A stretch of DNA of 64,000 nt from Progne subis subis (GCA_022316685.1 JAKJHU010000033.1:3958321-4022320); one strand, 5' to 3'; shown: positions 49,601 to 63,338, counted from the stretch's first letter. The notes: generated by a model from the letters alone, not told the origin. Translations and numbers: made by a program.

Positions 49601-51412
49601 ACACTTGACCTCTGTGGTGGTGAACTCTCCAAATCTCCTGCAGCCAGGCTGTCACCTTGGCCGGTCTGCCCACTTAGGTCCTCCACTCACAAGCGGACAG
49701 CTGACAGTGGAGTTAACTACGTGTTCCTAATTTTCTCATATTAATAAATTCCTGCTTCCTCCCACATCAGCTTTTCCTTTGTCGTCATCACATTCCCCAC
49801 TCACTGTCCAGCTTAGTCCCAGCCCTCTGTTTATCAATATTGTGCTATTATTAGCTGGCCCAGAAATGCATATTATAGCACTGGGGCCACAAGAGCTGCA
49901 GGGTGTATTTTTCTGTATTATTGGTGTCCTTCTCTCTGCTGTGAAAATATCACCTTCCTGTTCCCTGGAACTTTCAGTCTGTAGTGTTGGTAAGGCAGAA
50001 ACATCTTCCATCCTGCTTTTGACAGGTTCCCTTTCCCTGTTCCTCCATTAGGAGAGAGGTGATGGCTTAACAAAGAGTGTGATGAAAGTAGAAGTGGGTT
50101 CTCACACCTGGTTTGTGATGTCTGGGGTAGGTGGACTCAAAACAGGCTGAGCTGGCCACAGAGTGCACTAGCCCCAAAGCTGACAACTAGAAATAATTGT
50201 GTTTGTTCTTGCAGGGCATCTTATGCTGACTGACTTAAAGGTGGGCTAATCCCCCAGGGCTCAGGAATGTGGAGAAAAACTGAGAAACCTTCATTACTTT
50301 GTTGCTGAAGCAGGTATTTTCAGTAGTGGTTTTATTTCTTTTCTCATAAAAGGCACACATAATAACATAACTAGCTTCAATGCTAGTGGTATTGAGGACA
50401 GCTGAGATCAGAATAATTATTTTTAAGTAGAACATATGATTGCTTTTATGTCTGAGCATGGTTCCATTGCCACTTCTGTTTCATCCGCTCTTCTGATTTT
50501 TGCTCTTGACTTCTCAAACACTTTGCTCTAGCAATGCTGGGGCTGTTGTTTAGGCAGGTTAATTGTTAAAATTTGCCCTTCTAGACTTATCTAGCTGGAA
50601 AAATTTCTCTCATGCTTGAGCTTGGCCACTGGAAGCAGGGGCTGGAGGCTGAGACTTCACTGCCTTCAGAGACATTATCAACCTGGTTGTTTTGATTTTC
50701 TTTTCTTATGTTTTTCAAACCCTGTTCAGTTCAAAACTACAACTGAGGGGAAAATATTTACTCTTGAGCCTTTCCTCAGTTAGAGGTGTTTTTCAGAGCT
50801 GATCATATCTCTGGTAATACCTCTTCTTCAACTGAAAAGGAGAAAATTGCTTTTCAAATGAAAAGTCCAAAGGATGTAGTTCCAGAAAGAGGCTTGACAA
50901 GCTTCACACACTTTAAAAAATGTTTCTCAGCAAGATATAAATCTTTCTTCCTTGTTGCTGTTAGACTCCTGCCACAGCCATATGGCACACAGACACTTGG
51001 ATCCGGTGTTAACCTGTACTCCCCTGTGCCAGCATTAGTCCTGGTGCAGCCCTGTGGCTGTGGGGACACAGGGTACCACTACAGGGACGGCTGAAGGAGG
51101 GAGCCAGGGAGAGAGCAGGCACTACCTGTCTTAGATATCTGCAATTTCAAGTGGCTGTTCCCTCAACACAGCCTAGAGGTGTGTGGCTCTTTTCATAGAG
51201 CAAGGCATTTTAGCAACTACCCATCACCAGACAGAAAATCTTCCCCTCCCCCCCCACCCAAAATTGTTTGTCACCTTTTCCCACCATTTACAACAGCTCC
51301 TCGAATAGTGCTCCTTGAATGCTTCGAGTGGGCTGGTTAAATTGTTATGCTAGAAAATATCTGCTCCTCCCTTTTTATAAATTTTATTTTCTTTCACATT
51401 TTTCTGAACTTG
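40615..51412. other. Non-coding stretch, no gene seen
   Basis: Frames are below about 133 codons (46868-47269, 45566-45964), with no domain and with competing frames on the other strand. AT-rich, enhancer-like blocks occur near 43900-44060 and 49740-49930. A CRE-like TGACGTAA is at 46156-46163. No transposon or RNA gene was recognised. Confidence 0.6.
46556..46622. repeat. Nested tandem repeat (CATTAACAA)3 and (CATAACAA)2
   Basis: Three perfect 9-bp CATTAACAA units (46564-46590) are followed by a second copy of AATATTTTCATTAACA (first at 46556, second at 46592, a 36-bp period), then two CATAACAA units (46606-46621). The structure points to two rounds of duplication. Confidence 0.92.
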
Positions 51413-51468
51413 CAGAGCTAGCAAGCTGGATAAGCTAGAGCAGGGCTAGCAAGCTGGATAAGCTAGAG
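51413..51468. repeat. 28-bp tandem duplication, 2 copies
   Basis: Two copies lie head to tail (51413-51440 and 51441-51468). They differ at a single base, A at 51416 versus G at 51444. Each contains GCTAGCAAGCTGGATAAGC. The low divergence suggests a recent event. Confidence 0.95.
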
Positions 51469-54400
51469 CATATGACTGGGCACTGGGAGAGGAGCAGGAT
51501 CTGTTCTGTTTGGGCTCAGACCATGCTGTGGGGCCCCACATGACACTCAGTTGTCCCTGTGCCTTGGGTGTCAGGTGCTGCTACTGCAAGGCTGGGGGTC
51601 CTTGCATGAACCAAGTAATAACTGAGGTAAGTGTCCCACTTACAAACCCTTACAAACCCAGGGTTTGGTTCTGCTTTGCAGATCCTCTCTGACAGCAAGG
51701 AGCAAGTGTAGTGTGTGCTGGTGTCTGCTTCTCCAAGTCTGGGCCCCAGAGAGCTCATGGACTTACACTGGCCAGTGCTCTGCTCCTTGGTGACCTCAAG
51801 GGCAGATGCTAACCAGTGCTGTGCTCTCCAAGAACCCGTACATACTGCCTTGGGTCATGGTGAATAAGCACTGGCTGTGACATTGGCACCTCTCCTGTAG
51901 ACCACTAAGACTCACAGTGACACCAAATTAATGCCACTGTTCTCAGATACTTCTGTTGCACTCATCTCACCTTCCCTCTGACATCCATTTCTGCAGCTCT
52001 CTGAGCACATGTGCCTTCTGCAGTCCTCCGGTCTTTTTCTTCTTCCCTAGTGTAGCTTCAGGATGGGGAGGTGAGAACATTGTGCAGCTCTGTGAGACTC
52101 TGCTTGGTGCAGGATCCTTCAAATCGTGCATGACTGGAAAGGAAAGGAAAGCTGTCACTTGGTAGCTGCCTGGAGGAACAGGTCTGACTGAGCCAGCTGA
52201 CTGTGCAGCTGGAAGAGGATAAAAATTAGCCCTGCAATAATATATGTGAGTAATTGACTTTCTGCTGGTTTTGTAAGTAGTGTCAGTGTCATTCCAAGCG
52301 ACCTCAAGTGGGAAAGGGCAGGGGGAGAGGGAGGAATGGGGTGGGGATGGGCAGGAACTGGAAATATTTGTGGCTTATTATATCAAACAAAGAAAGTCTT
52401 TGATTTTTGTAAAGGGAGAGATGCTTTGGTCATGCTCCTCTGCATGTCTCTTGAGAGGATTTTATTTATGTTTTCCTCCATTACACCAAAGATACACTTA
52501 TCCACTTAATTTACAGTGCCAAGAATGCTGAATCTTCTCCTTACCATTCATGCACTGAATGTTCTCAAAGGACACAGACATGAAGAGGGGACTCTTTTGG
52601 ACATCCCTTCCATGCAGGGACCAGGTGACTTCTCCTTATTTCAAAAACACTTAACATAGTGAGGCATCTTTAGCAAAGCCATCAGAGATGTAGCACAAAA
52701 ATTGGTTCCCCCACCATGCTTTGATTTTACTGCACAGTTAACCTGGCCCCATCTCAAGCAGTGACCTGCCCATATTTCTGTGACCTTGATGATGCTGTGC
52801 TAATCTGTGTGTGTCTGGCCACAGAGCCAGACTTTTCTGGTGCTCAGAAGGCTGTGTGTTTATTTTGCAGCCCCTTGGCTGACACAGAGGAGCTATAGGA
52901 GGTACATTGGAGAATCACCAGATTTTAAATTATTTTTATTTCATTTTCCTGTCTGCAGTCAAAGGGTAAAAGAGGCAAGGTTCAGTCCCAGGTTCTGCAC
53001 TCTATAGCCAAACACATAATCTGGTCTTGACTAGGAGCACAGTCCAGCCTGTCAGAAGTTTTTCTTCTGTGTATGGCAAGAGACACTGATTTTAATTTGA
53101 GTCAGAACATGAGTTAACTGTGTGCAGTGGAGAAATATCCCCTACGCAGCTTCTCAGGATGTCATCATAGGTCTACAGTTGTGGGAAATAGGGTGGTAAG
53201 TCTTGAATTTCTGGTGTTAAAATTGGAGAGGAATGATATTGCAGGTTTGTTTTTGATTGGTTGGTTTGTTGGTTTTTGGGGTTTTTTTAAACTCATCAAA
53301 AAGAAGTCACCTTGAAAGTCACCTTTTTAGAATTCCTTGGCTGTTCCTGACCAGATGGTATGTGAGAAGCAATACTGTTTTCTGTGAAAACAGCTCTGTA
53401 AAGAAAAGAGAAGAGAAAAATAAATACAAGTTCCTGTGCTAAAAGACCTGATTATGCTGGACCATACATAAAATCTATTACGGAGGTATTAATTGCTTGC
53501 ACCATTTATGTAGTCACACATTACACCTGCAGTTTCCTGTAGGAGTCAAACACCAGTAGTGTTTTCCATCCCAAACTGGATGTGATGCTAAAATACCAGA
53601 AATTTGCAAGGAACAGGCCTGAGCTGTGTTGAACTAATGATTTAACACGACTTAAGAAGAAAAAGCTATGCAGGAAAACCAGATTATGAGATTTGCCTCC
53701 ATTCAATTAAGAAGTCATCTTTCCTGTTGTTCCATGAGCACTGGGCTTTCCAAGTTCACCAGTCTTTCCTGGGACGAGTGACTCATGAACCTGATAGGAA
53801 AATGCACCTGTTTTTAGCCAGAGGTTAAAGCAGCTCTCCAGTTACCAGAGTAAACAAAGAATTTATTTCTATCCTTAGCAGTTACCCTGCAAGGTCCAGT
53901 AACACAGGAAGGCTGGCAGAAGCAATTAGGTTTGAGCCAAGTTTGCTGTAGTCAGTAGAAGGTTTGTGACGTCCATGGTAAGATGCTTATAGATGCCAGT
54001 GGGATTTGGCCCTTGTCTTTTGCTAGAGGGGAATGGGAAAAAAAGTTGGTGCAGTGATTGTGTCAGCAGCCAAGGACTCCAAGGGGTTGGAGGGTGTCTG
54101 CCACGGTGTGGGATACATATTCCCTTCCCTGGCCTAGAGTTGTCCGTCTGTACTCTTGGCAAAAGAGCAGCTGTCGCTCATGGAGGTGTGATGGGTATAG
54201 ACACATTCGACTGATCAGACACTGCAGTAATGGCAACCATGCAGGCAGCTAAAATATTTGGAAATCAGAGTGTTGGATGTATTGGCATCATGGAAGCTGA
54301 AAGGTTTTATGAGCCAGGAGTCATTTATTAATCCCAGCACGAGAAATGGGGTGTGTTTGATCTCCACTATGGAGATCGTTGAAGAATGCAAACACAACAT

Positions 54401-57000
54401 TAGCTTGTTTCAGGTTAGCTCTCAACACAGTATAAAAACAAGATGGATTTTAGCCTTTATTTAACTGGATTTAATTACATGCATGAGCTTCAAAGTGCCT
54501 AAGGTGACCTAAGGTCTGATTGAAAAAGCAGCAACACCCTAAACCCTAAGCTTGTTTGTTCGACCATATGGCATGACTGGACCATGCAATGTTTCAGGGA
54601 GACATGCTAGGAATAAAGCACCCAGTGCATCCAAAGCATTTGCCAAGATTTCTACCTTTAGTCAGAAGAATCTGAAAAAGAAGATCTTGCCTTACCCTCT
54701 GTACCAGCATGGCTCAGGAGCTTGACTAGGATGGAAAGGTGACTGTTTCCAACCACACCTCCCTGAAAAGTCTGCAGTGCCTTGAGACAGAACATGCTGA
54801 CACCTGGAAAAGAAATCGACCACTTGAATTTTCAGTTTGGGAGATCCATGTGGCTAGGAAATTCCAAATAACCAAATTTCAGGAAAAGAGGCAATCATCA
54901 AGGCTCATTATCTTAATTTATTTTTTTTGTTAGTATTAGCATATTAGATATTGTGACAGCCATCTATTTATATTTCTGTGGCTGATTTCAGAGAATCCTA
55001 TTCTTGGGTCTGGATAAAGTACAAAATATCTCTTTTTCCTTTGGCTAGCACAACAGAGCTTTGTGTCATCTCTGTAAAGGATACCAGCCCTTAGCAGCCT
55101 CTAGGAATCCCTCAGTGGGGCGACTGATGTCCACCTGCTTTGTCCCTGAACCACACAGCTCAGAAATGTCACATCCACATCCTCCTTGCCTGCTGAATGT
55201 CACCCAGACACAGCGTGGCGAGGACACCTGATGGGTTGTGCTGGCTCTGTGCTCAGCATGGTGAGATTTGCTGCCTGTTGTGTGCAGCAGTGCACTCATC
55301 TATGGCTGGGGCACAGTCCTGGGCTGCCTCCAATGCCTGGTCATTTTCTGGCAAAGAGACCAGTCCAAGGTCTGTTGATGTTGTGTGCTGGGCTGGGATT
55401 CCAGATGGTTATTTTGCACTCCACACCCCTTGATCTTGGAAGATCCTCATCAGACTTCTCCCTGGGGAAGCTGATAGTTCATAAGCCTGAGGTGGGGTGT
55501 CTCTGGAATCCCAGGCTTTGTGCAGTATGGCCCCTACCCTCAGTGACTTGCTTGGGTCTGCCTTCACTGCCTGAGCCATGGGATCAGGGAAGCACCAGCA
55601 CTAACACAAGGAATGGGGCAGGAGATCCTGACCAAGCCACAGTGGCCTCAGTGTGGTCCTGTTGAAGGTGTCAGGAAATTGCCCTATAAGACTGATACCC
55701 CTTAAAGAATAATTCAGCATTCCAGAGGGAGCAGCTAAACAAGAAATTTAATTTGATTTTCTACTATGTCCTCTCTCTCATGTGCTCCTATTCATCCACA
55801 GACCCCATTAAGTCTCTGTCAACTTCCTGCTTCTGCTGTGGTTGAAAATGTCCCATCATTCTATTTTATGCCTTTAGTGAGTTGCTTTTCATTTTCTTGC
55901 ATTTTATTGTTCTTTCACATCCACTTTGTCAGACTGTGCTCTTCTGCATCTTCCATATCTCCTTATCTTTTAAAGAAATTATTTTTATATCTCAGAAGTG
56001 TTACACGGTTTAATCATGTAAGCACTTTGGCTTACTTTTTCTTTCTGCTTTGAATATTTTTTATTTGATGAGGAGCCCACTGTATAGTGTCTCTAAACAA
56101 TCTGATGTCATCTAAAAGTGCTTTACTGGTTTTTGCTGATTTCAATGAATTTCATTACTTCTATGTGATTTCCCTTTTTAAAGCCAAACATTTAGCTTGA
56201 TATTCAATCTCTATAGATCTTACAAAAACTTGAGTCACTTTTATCTTTCTCTCTCTGACATGAACTGTTCTGACATTTATACTGTTTAAACCTGGTATAA
56301 AAGTATTTTACTAATTAGTTTTTTCTAGAAAGTTTCCCAGATACGTAGATTGCCCATATCCTTATTTGAATTCCAGCATTCTAGTTCATCATCCCTTATT
56401 TTCAGATCACTGCCATTTGTACCAAAATGGTTTTAAGAGTGGTTGCAGACTAGCTGCTATTTCTGTGTGCTTTCTGTGTGTGTGCACGTGCATATTACTT
56501 AATTAGGGCTTCTTTTATAGAAACCTCTTTTTTCTGTTTCCACTTAGCTGCATTATCTTCTCTCCTATCCTTTTTCTTAACAGAGAAGTTTGAGTGCTTC
56601 AGCTAAACTGCATTCTTCCACCTCTCCCTTACCCTGTGTTTAATTTAAAACTCTTCAAACTGACTCCATTAAGTCTCAGATCCTTTCTGTCTTATTTACA
56701 TAAATCTCATTTTTTTTCTACATATTCTTCACTTTTCTCTATAACTTTTACCTTTTCTAATAAACCCAGCAATATCTATAACAATAGTCTTGCAAACTTC
56801 AAACATTTATTTTGCATACATAAAACTATTTAATATCACTTATCATTCATCTCCAGGTTTTGAAGCGCTCTCCCATGCTGCTCACTTGTGCTCTTCCCCT
56901 TGCCACAGTTACTAGCACAATCAGTCATGCTGGAAAGTTACACCCAACCAATATTAGGAAATGTTCCCTCCTGCCTTGTAAATCCCTGGTGGCACCAGCA
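51469..57000. other. Non-coding stretch, no gene seen
   Basis: The longest frame, 159 codons at 55186-55665, is rich in Trp, Cys and His, has no domain, and is overlapped by other open frames on both strands. Positions 55760-56840 are AT- and pyrimidine-rich. An AT-rich block near 52215-52265 resembles regulatory sequence but is unsupported. Confidence 0.6.
51640..51659. repeat. 10-bp tandem duplication
   Basis: TTACAAACCC occurs twice in tandem, 51640-51649 and 51650-51659. Confidence 0.9.
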
Positions 57001-57044
57001 AGAGTGGAGGAGGAGGCAGAGGAGGAGGGAGAGGTGGAGGGGGC
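57001..57044. repeat. GGA-rich purine tract
   Basis: GGAGGAGG-type words over about 44 bp form an imperfect (GGA)n. On plus it gives an Arg- or Glu-rich stretch in overlapping frames and helps explain why long frames exist here. Confidence 0.85.
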
Positions 57045-59885
57045 AGCATTCCAAGCATATGGATTCTCAGGCAAAGGAAATGAAGCTGGGTACGTCACAC
57101 AGGCTGCTTATCGTGGTCACATTCGCTCATGGTGAAATCTTTCCCACTGAACAACAGCGGGGATTCTCACCATTTGCTGTTCCAGTGGGAATTTTGTGCT
57201 CCTTGGAGATTTCACCCTCATGCTGCATTTTCACAGTACCTCTCACACAATCAAGCAGCCCCTTCCCTCTGCCCAGCTGTGCCTGCCCTGTTCCTCCTTG
57301 GTGCAGGCAAGGAACAAGGTATCACAGCAGCATCTCTGTGCTGTTAAACCGAAGCTCTGCCACACTGCCAGGTGGGCTGTGCAGCAGGGACAGGCTTTGT
57401 GTTTACAGCCCTCTCCTGCCCTTTAAATGCTTTCCTGCTGTAATGCACGGCACTGATCAAAACTGGGATGCACTGTCTCATGAGCAAGACAAGCACAGGA
57501 TGAGGGACAGAGATGTGATATCCACGCAAGGAGAACAAGTGTGAGGCCTCTCCTGTTTCCCTCTCCAGGTGCTTCCCAAGGCTCCCATCATGCCGACTTT
57601 CCTCTGATCCATGACCACAACGCTGTGCGTCAGATGTCATCCCAGAGCGGCACAGCTCTTTCCCAGGAGATAAGTGAGGGGTTTTTTTGACTACACAAGA
57701 ACTCTCCTGAGCTTTCCCATGCTGGGAGGGAAGGTGGGAGGGAGGAGATCCGGCTTCCTCCCTGTCCAAGCGCCAGCCCCGTGGGCCTGCCATAGCACTG
57801 CTGGGAATATCCAGGGGCATTATGCAATTTGCAGAGGCGGTTTTTCATGCAGCCTGGCAAGGCAGCGTCTGATAATGGCTCTCCCTTTGTTTGTAGCACA
57901 CAATCGAGCTCATGATCTTCTCTCCAGTGCAGGCAGCCCACGGTGCTATGTCCTGTACTGCTGTGATGACAAGAACAGAGTTGTGCACAGGACAGGGAGC
58001 CCTGCAGCGCTTTCATCAGTGAATCACTGCTCTGAGTGCTCATTAGGCACAAATCATTAATGGTCTAAAAGGACTGGAATAATCTAGCTAGGCTCCCGGT
58101 GAAAGTGCAGATTGTCTCTTTTTCAGGAGGCATGGGAAACCCTTCTTAAATCTGTTTTTAAACTTTGAATTTGGCTCCTGAGTAATGTCATTGATTTCAT
58201 TTTTCAAAGGTCATGGGAGAATTCTCTTCTGCTATCTATCTCCAAAGGGCAGGACAAACGTTCCTGTAACAAAGTAATGAATTGTTCAACACGATGCTCT
58301 TAGCAATTACCTTGCCATAAAGGTATTTGCAGCAGGTGCCATAAGATAAACCGGTTTGTTTCCTACTGTTTTTCAAAGAGGAAAAAAACTGGGGTAAGAC
58401 TGTAGCCATTTGGTGGTGAGTTTGAGGAATAAATATAATTTGATGGATGTATTTGCTGAATGTTTTAGTGGGTCTTAAAAGATCCTTTAATAGATTTAAA
58501 AGTCTATTTCTAGACTATGCCTTTTAGAGGTTGGAAAATGTATTCACTTCTCTATTCCATGTACCTATTTAAATTGCATCCAAATTTAAAGTTTTCCATA
58601 ACATTAATTTAGCACCTTTTCTGAATGCTTCCTCTCACGTAGCCTTTATTTACAGGGTCCTGTATTATTTTCCCCAGTATCATTCTGCCTCCTGCATGAG
58701 AGCTCTTTCACATTTTGGACTGAAATGCCCTCGTAACACAGTGGGCAAAGGAGTCAGCCATCCAAGAAATTAGAAGCAAAGAGTATGTTACTGAATGCAA
58801 ATCTGGGTTTGTTTGGCAGGAAGGAAACCAACTCTGCACCACCAGCAGCAGTGCGCTGGCCTGTGGGTGAGAAGTGTCACTGCAAATCCAGTTAGACAAG
58901 TGTGTGCCTGCCTCTCTGACCTCTTCCACTTGGCAGTCTTTTCTCTGCATTTTTGTCTGAGAGGCTAATGTGGGAGTAAACAATGGGAACCAAACTGCCC
59001 CTCCAGCCTCAAGCTGGGCCCAGTACATCCCAGTGCACATGCACTGGCTGATTACATTCCACAGCTCTGGCATGTGAGTAAGTAGAATCCAGTGCAATCA
59101 GCCAAGTGTTCTTCACCAGCATGAAATAAAAATGAGACTAGGGAGATGCAGCCACATTTGACATAAAGGCTGTCTGTGGCTGTGTAATGGGCAGACATTC
59201 ATATCTGCTTTTGCTGCAGAAGAGGAAGCAGTGTAACAACTCTCTGGAGCGAGTATCCCAGGAGAACACCTATTTGGAGCTAGGGGCTGAGATGTAGCCC
59301 CTGGCTGGAGAGAGGATGTCCATGCTGGATTTCCAGTTTCTGTTTGAAATCTGGGTGACCTTTACTGCTCCAGCAATGCCTGTGCAAACAGAGCTCCCCA
59401 TCCTGAACTTTGGTTCACATACCACTACTAAAAAGAAAGATACTGTAGTTAAACCATCAAGAAATAAGTACAAAGAAAAAAAGTGTCTGTAGTTCTGCCA
59501 CCAAGTACTCCTGCATATTCTCAGGTTAATATACCGAGTCTAGCCCCATAGAGCACTTTTTCTCCCATCTGTTTCATCGTGTTGTGTCTTTGTGGACCTT
59601 GCAATAACTGTCATGTGGGGTAAACCATATCTTTGTATTATGTGCATTTGTGTCCCACCTCAAAACATTATTCCATTCCCTGAGGTGAATGCTGTTGTCA
59701 GGAGAATTAAGTGTCCCAGTCCCCCAGTAATTATTCATTCGGTAAGATTTAATGTGCGCATGCAGGCCTGGCAGCTACCAGTAGATCCCACAGGAGAGGT
59801 CTGTGACCCAAGCTTACATCAGCTTTAGGGTAGAGATGGGTGAGTAACCAGAGCAAAAATAATAAAACTAGAAGATCGGGAGCAG

Positions 59886-59921
59886 TTTGCCCAAAACTTT
59901 GCCCAAAACTTAACCCAAAAC
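59886..59921. repeat. 12-bp tandem repeat, 3 copies
   Basis: TTTGCCCAAAAC occurs exactly twice (59886-59897, 59898-59909), followed by a third copy with two changes (59910-59921). Confidence 0.9.
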
Positions 59922-62280
59922 CTTTTCTTTTCATCTCGAGGCCAAACTTGCCATTCAGATCAGAAGGCTGGGAAGACTCGAGGTCAATTTGCAACCTGAT
60001 CTAGAACAAATCAGAGCTGCACTGAGGCAAAGCAATGTTTAGGATCACAAACCTGTGATGGTTCTACCCATATTTCTTGAGATCTGAAAAATGCTTTAAC
60101 TTCTTGCGGTATTTTATACACTTGTTTCCCATCTGACACCAAGATTCCTGTTTTCTGTTCAGAAGCAACAGGAATTTTTACTGCTTGAAAAAGAATTGTT
60201 TGCAGCCTTAGTTATATGAGTTTTGTGTGGAGAATGTTAGTGGATATAGGCACAAGTTAAGGAACAGCACACAAAATCACAGTGGACATTAGATCAAAGA
60301 AATCAAACAAGTGGAAAGATATTAATGGGCTGGTGGTTAAGAGTAGGGGATTGATGAGATCTCAGACAAAATCCTGCTCCTCTGGATGAGCTCCCAGAGG
60401 AGAGGCCTATGACTGGACTAGTTGATGTAGGAACTTGACACTGCTGGGGTAGACCAGACTTTGAGGCTTATATAAAGTTATTCCAATACAATACAGGTGC
60501 TTGGGAGTTGTGGGGAGCAAACCTTTTCTTGCACGTTCCAGTAGTGAGGATGTACCAAAGGGAAGAGTACTGGTGACATTACAGCTCTTGGGGCTCTGGA
60601 GATTCTGCCTGTTTGGCTTTTCAGCCATCTTCTGCTCTGTCTGTTATTCACCCACAAAATTACTTAATATATCACCAGCTAGAACTGCATCTGCCTACTT
60701 AATGGATGGCTCATTATCTAGGGAGGGAAACACAGAGGGCAAAAGCTTTTATGTGCCAATAGTGCATTACAGGAGAAGGAAAGGGTGTAACACGTCTGTC
60801 CTAATTTATAACCAGATGGGCTGAAAGAGTCAAGGTGTAACGAAGTTCAGCATAGCTGGGAATAGGGTGGAAGCAGTGGAAGTTACTCTCTTGACATAAA
60901 AGCAATTAACTCTCCAACAAAGTCCCTCTCTCATGCAGCAGAACAGAGTGAGGCAGTTCTCCCTATATTTAAAAGTACTCCCACAGCTTTGATCTTTTCC
61001 ATTTTCTGTAAATGTGAGCTTGCAAAGAGGGTCTGGCCTCATCTGGGATGATATATTGGGCCATGTGGTGCCGGCCTTGCAGAGCAGCCTGGGCATGCTG
61101 GCTGTTCTGTGCCCTGCGTCATTCTGGAAAGATCTCCCGTCCCTCTGGTTACCGCAGTAAAGGAAGCACGCTGCTGCACTGCCCAGGTACCTGCCTGCTC
61201 GGAAATGCCATGGCATCAGTTCTTCTCATAACAGCAGGCTTTGTCCACTTTCAGTCACACAGATGATATTTAGCTGTGAATGAAAATGAAAGAGCAAATG
61301 AGAGGGAACAAAGTCTCCTACCAAAACTCCATCTCCAAGGTCCTTAAAACGTGGAAGTATATAACCATATGGGATTGAAAGCAGCCCTTTAGCCTTGCAT
61401 GCTCTTCAGTGTCAGATATAACCCATTCCCATCAGTAGATTATGGCAATCAAATGTAGGTTTTTTTTCTTTTACTGGTTGTTAAAATAAGCACTTGTTTT
61501 GAACTCAGGACAGAGCTGTGTTGGTGCCAGGTATCAGGCCCAGTTTCAGTAGACCTTGTGGCAGATATGTACTGATTGAATCCTATGGTTGGGGAGTTTG
61601 TGCTGCCTGTGCTGGCAGAATGTTGCTTTGGGTTCCCCCAAACATAAAAATCCATTAAGTTTTGCCGCTGTAGTTTCATTTCATTTCACTGTCTGACTAA
61701 CCTTCTTCTAACCTGATTTTCTTTTATTTCCTCTATATGTTTCCCATACAGAAAATCAAAGATTCCAAGTTGCATTTTGAACAAGTTTTAAGATTAACTT
61801 CCCCATTCATGTGAGGTGACCCTGGGTTTTGGTAATAAAATGTGCTGGGATTGTGGGTAGAGGGAAAAAGAAGATTCCTCAGTGCGGGTAAGTACTGATG
61901 ACTTTAACAAAGTCATGGTGTAATATGCTATTCTGCTGACTTTTGCCTTGTTTAATTACCTTCTGAATCCCACGAAGCTGAACCGTGCCTCACCAGCTCA
62001 TTATGTCCCCTGAGTTTGCTCTCCCCAGCAAATAGGTGCTTTCCCTGCAGTCTCTAGAGGCTCTTTGTTGTTGTTCTGATACATCGAATGTGTTTGTTTT
62101 GCACATTGATGTTTGCGTTTTCTGCGCTGCTTGTGTTTTCCAATTCCTTGGAGCACTGAGGATGCTGCTGAATTGTCAGAATCATGGTAGGATGCTGACT
62201 TGAGATTACTGTCAATGGCCTCATTACGTTAACAAAGGATATTTTAAGAAATACAAAAGATGTGGCCTTGACTTTCTTGG

Positions 62281-62319
62281 GAGAGGGAGGGGAAGAGAGA
62301 GAGAATGTGTGTGTGTGTG
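62281..62319. repeat. (GA)n-(TG)n dinucleotide repeat
   Basis: A GA-rich tract runs into about seven TG units. It is a short microsatellite. Confidence 0.85.
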
Positions 62320-63281
62320 AATGGACTCCACTCTTCAGCTGGAAATGACTGCCAGCCTCTCCACATTGCAGTCAGAGTAGCGATGGCTTCTGATTTGAAT
62401 TTTGGGCCTGCTCTCAGTGTGCTTGACTCACCCATGTGTGCAAGGCAATTACTCTTCCTGCTGAAGAGCTCCTCACCTCTGTCGTGGCACATCCGAAACA
62501 GGCACAGCCCTCATAGACACAGCAGTGCGACTTGCAGCATCACAGCATCTTTGTGCAGTTGCAGGTCAGAGCTGCTGTTGTCTCATTTTCTCCTTCGAGA
62601 CAGCACTGGCATTGTGGCTGGAAAATTAGTGACTCTGGGAAACCAAGCTGGAAGAAAACTAATGCTGTTAGGAAAAAAATAATTAATTCCCTGTCCGCTT
62701 CTCTTCTGGAGGGACACAGCTAGGTGTGGCCAGGGATAGGGATGGGGATAGAGTTGGCACCTTAGTCTGCCCTGCTCCCTCCAGAAATTCTTGAGGAAGA
62801 ATATCAAAGAGGAGGATATTGACTGCAAATCTTCTGTCTTTAATGAAATGGAGACTTGTGCACAGCCTGTATCTCTGAATCAAAGGGAGCAAGCTCTTCC
62901 CCTTCTTCCCAGTTGTCAGGCCATCAGAAGGCAGTTGGCATATCCCTTATTAAAGGAAATGTGGTCCTTTCCTTAAGCTTGTCTGCTCGGTGGTGTTCTG
63001 TAAACACAGATCGGTAAGATGTTGCAAATCCTATCCTATTACCAGTATTCAACAGCAAATGAAACACCCTCAAGCTTAGCATATTATCATTTCATGAATT
63101 TACGATTAAGGACCTCGATAAGATTAATTACTTTCAAGGTGACTCTTTACAATTGTCTCTTTATAATGGAGTTTGTGACCAGCCCACTGTGACTTTGTCA
63201 CTTGGAGAAATTTAACAGTTGGATCGAAAAAAGTTTATTTAACAGGCCTTTTTCTCCTTCCCTTATAGTTCTCTTAAGAAG

Positions 63282-63282
63282 A

Positions 63283-63314
<32 letters not shown>

Positions 63315-63338
63315 AAAAAAAAACAAAAAACAAAAACC
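63282..63338. repeat. A-rich (CAAAA)n simple repeat
   Basis: CAAAA and CAAAAA units with a 13-base A run. On plus it gives a lysine/glutamine frame that is not a gene. Confidence 0.93.

Noticed and set aside
54537..54549. CCCTAAACCCTAA, resembling plant-type telomere repeat
   Set aside because: Fewer than two full units, in a vertebrate context; chance is the simplest explanation.
55186..55665. 159-codon plus frame
   Set aside because: Composition rich in Trp, Cys and His is typical of chance frames. Other open frames overlap it, and no family was recognised.
60328..60385. GGTGGTTAAGAGTAGGGGATT followed by AAATCCTGC, resembling a tRNA-derived SINE head
   Set aside because: Two short words match but the spacing and B box are poor, and no SINE body follows.
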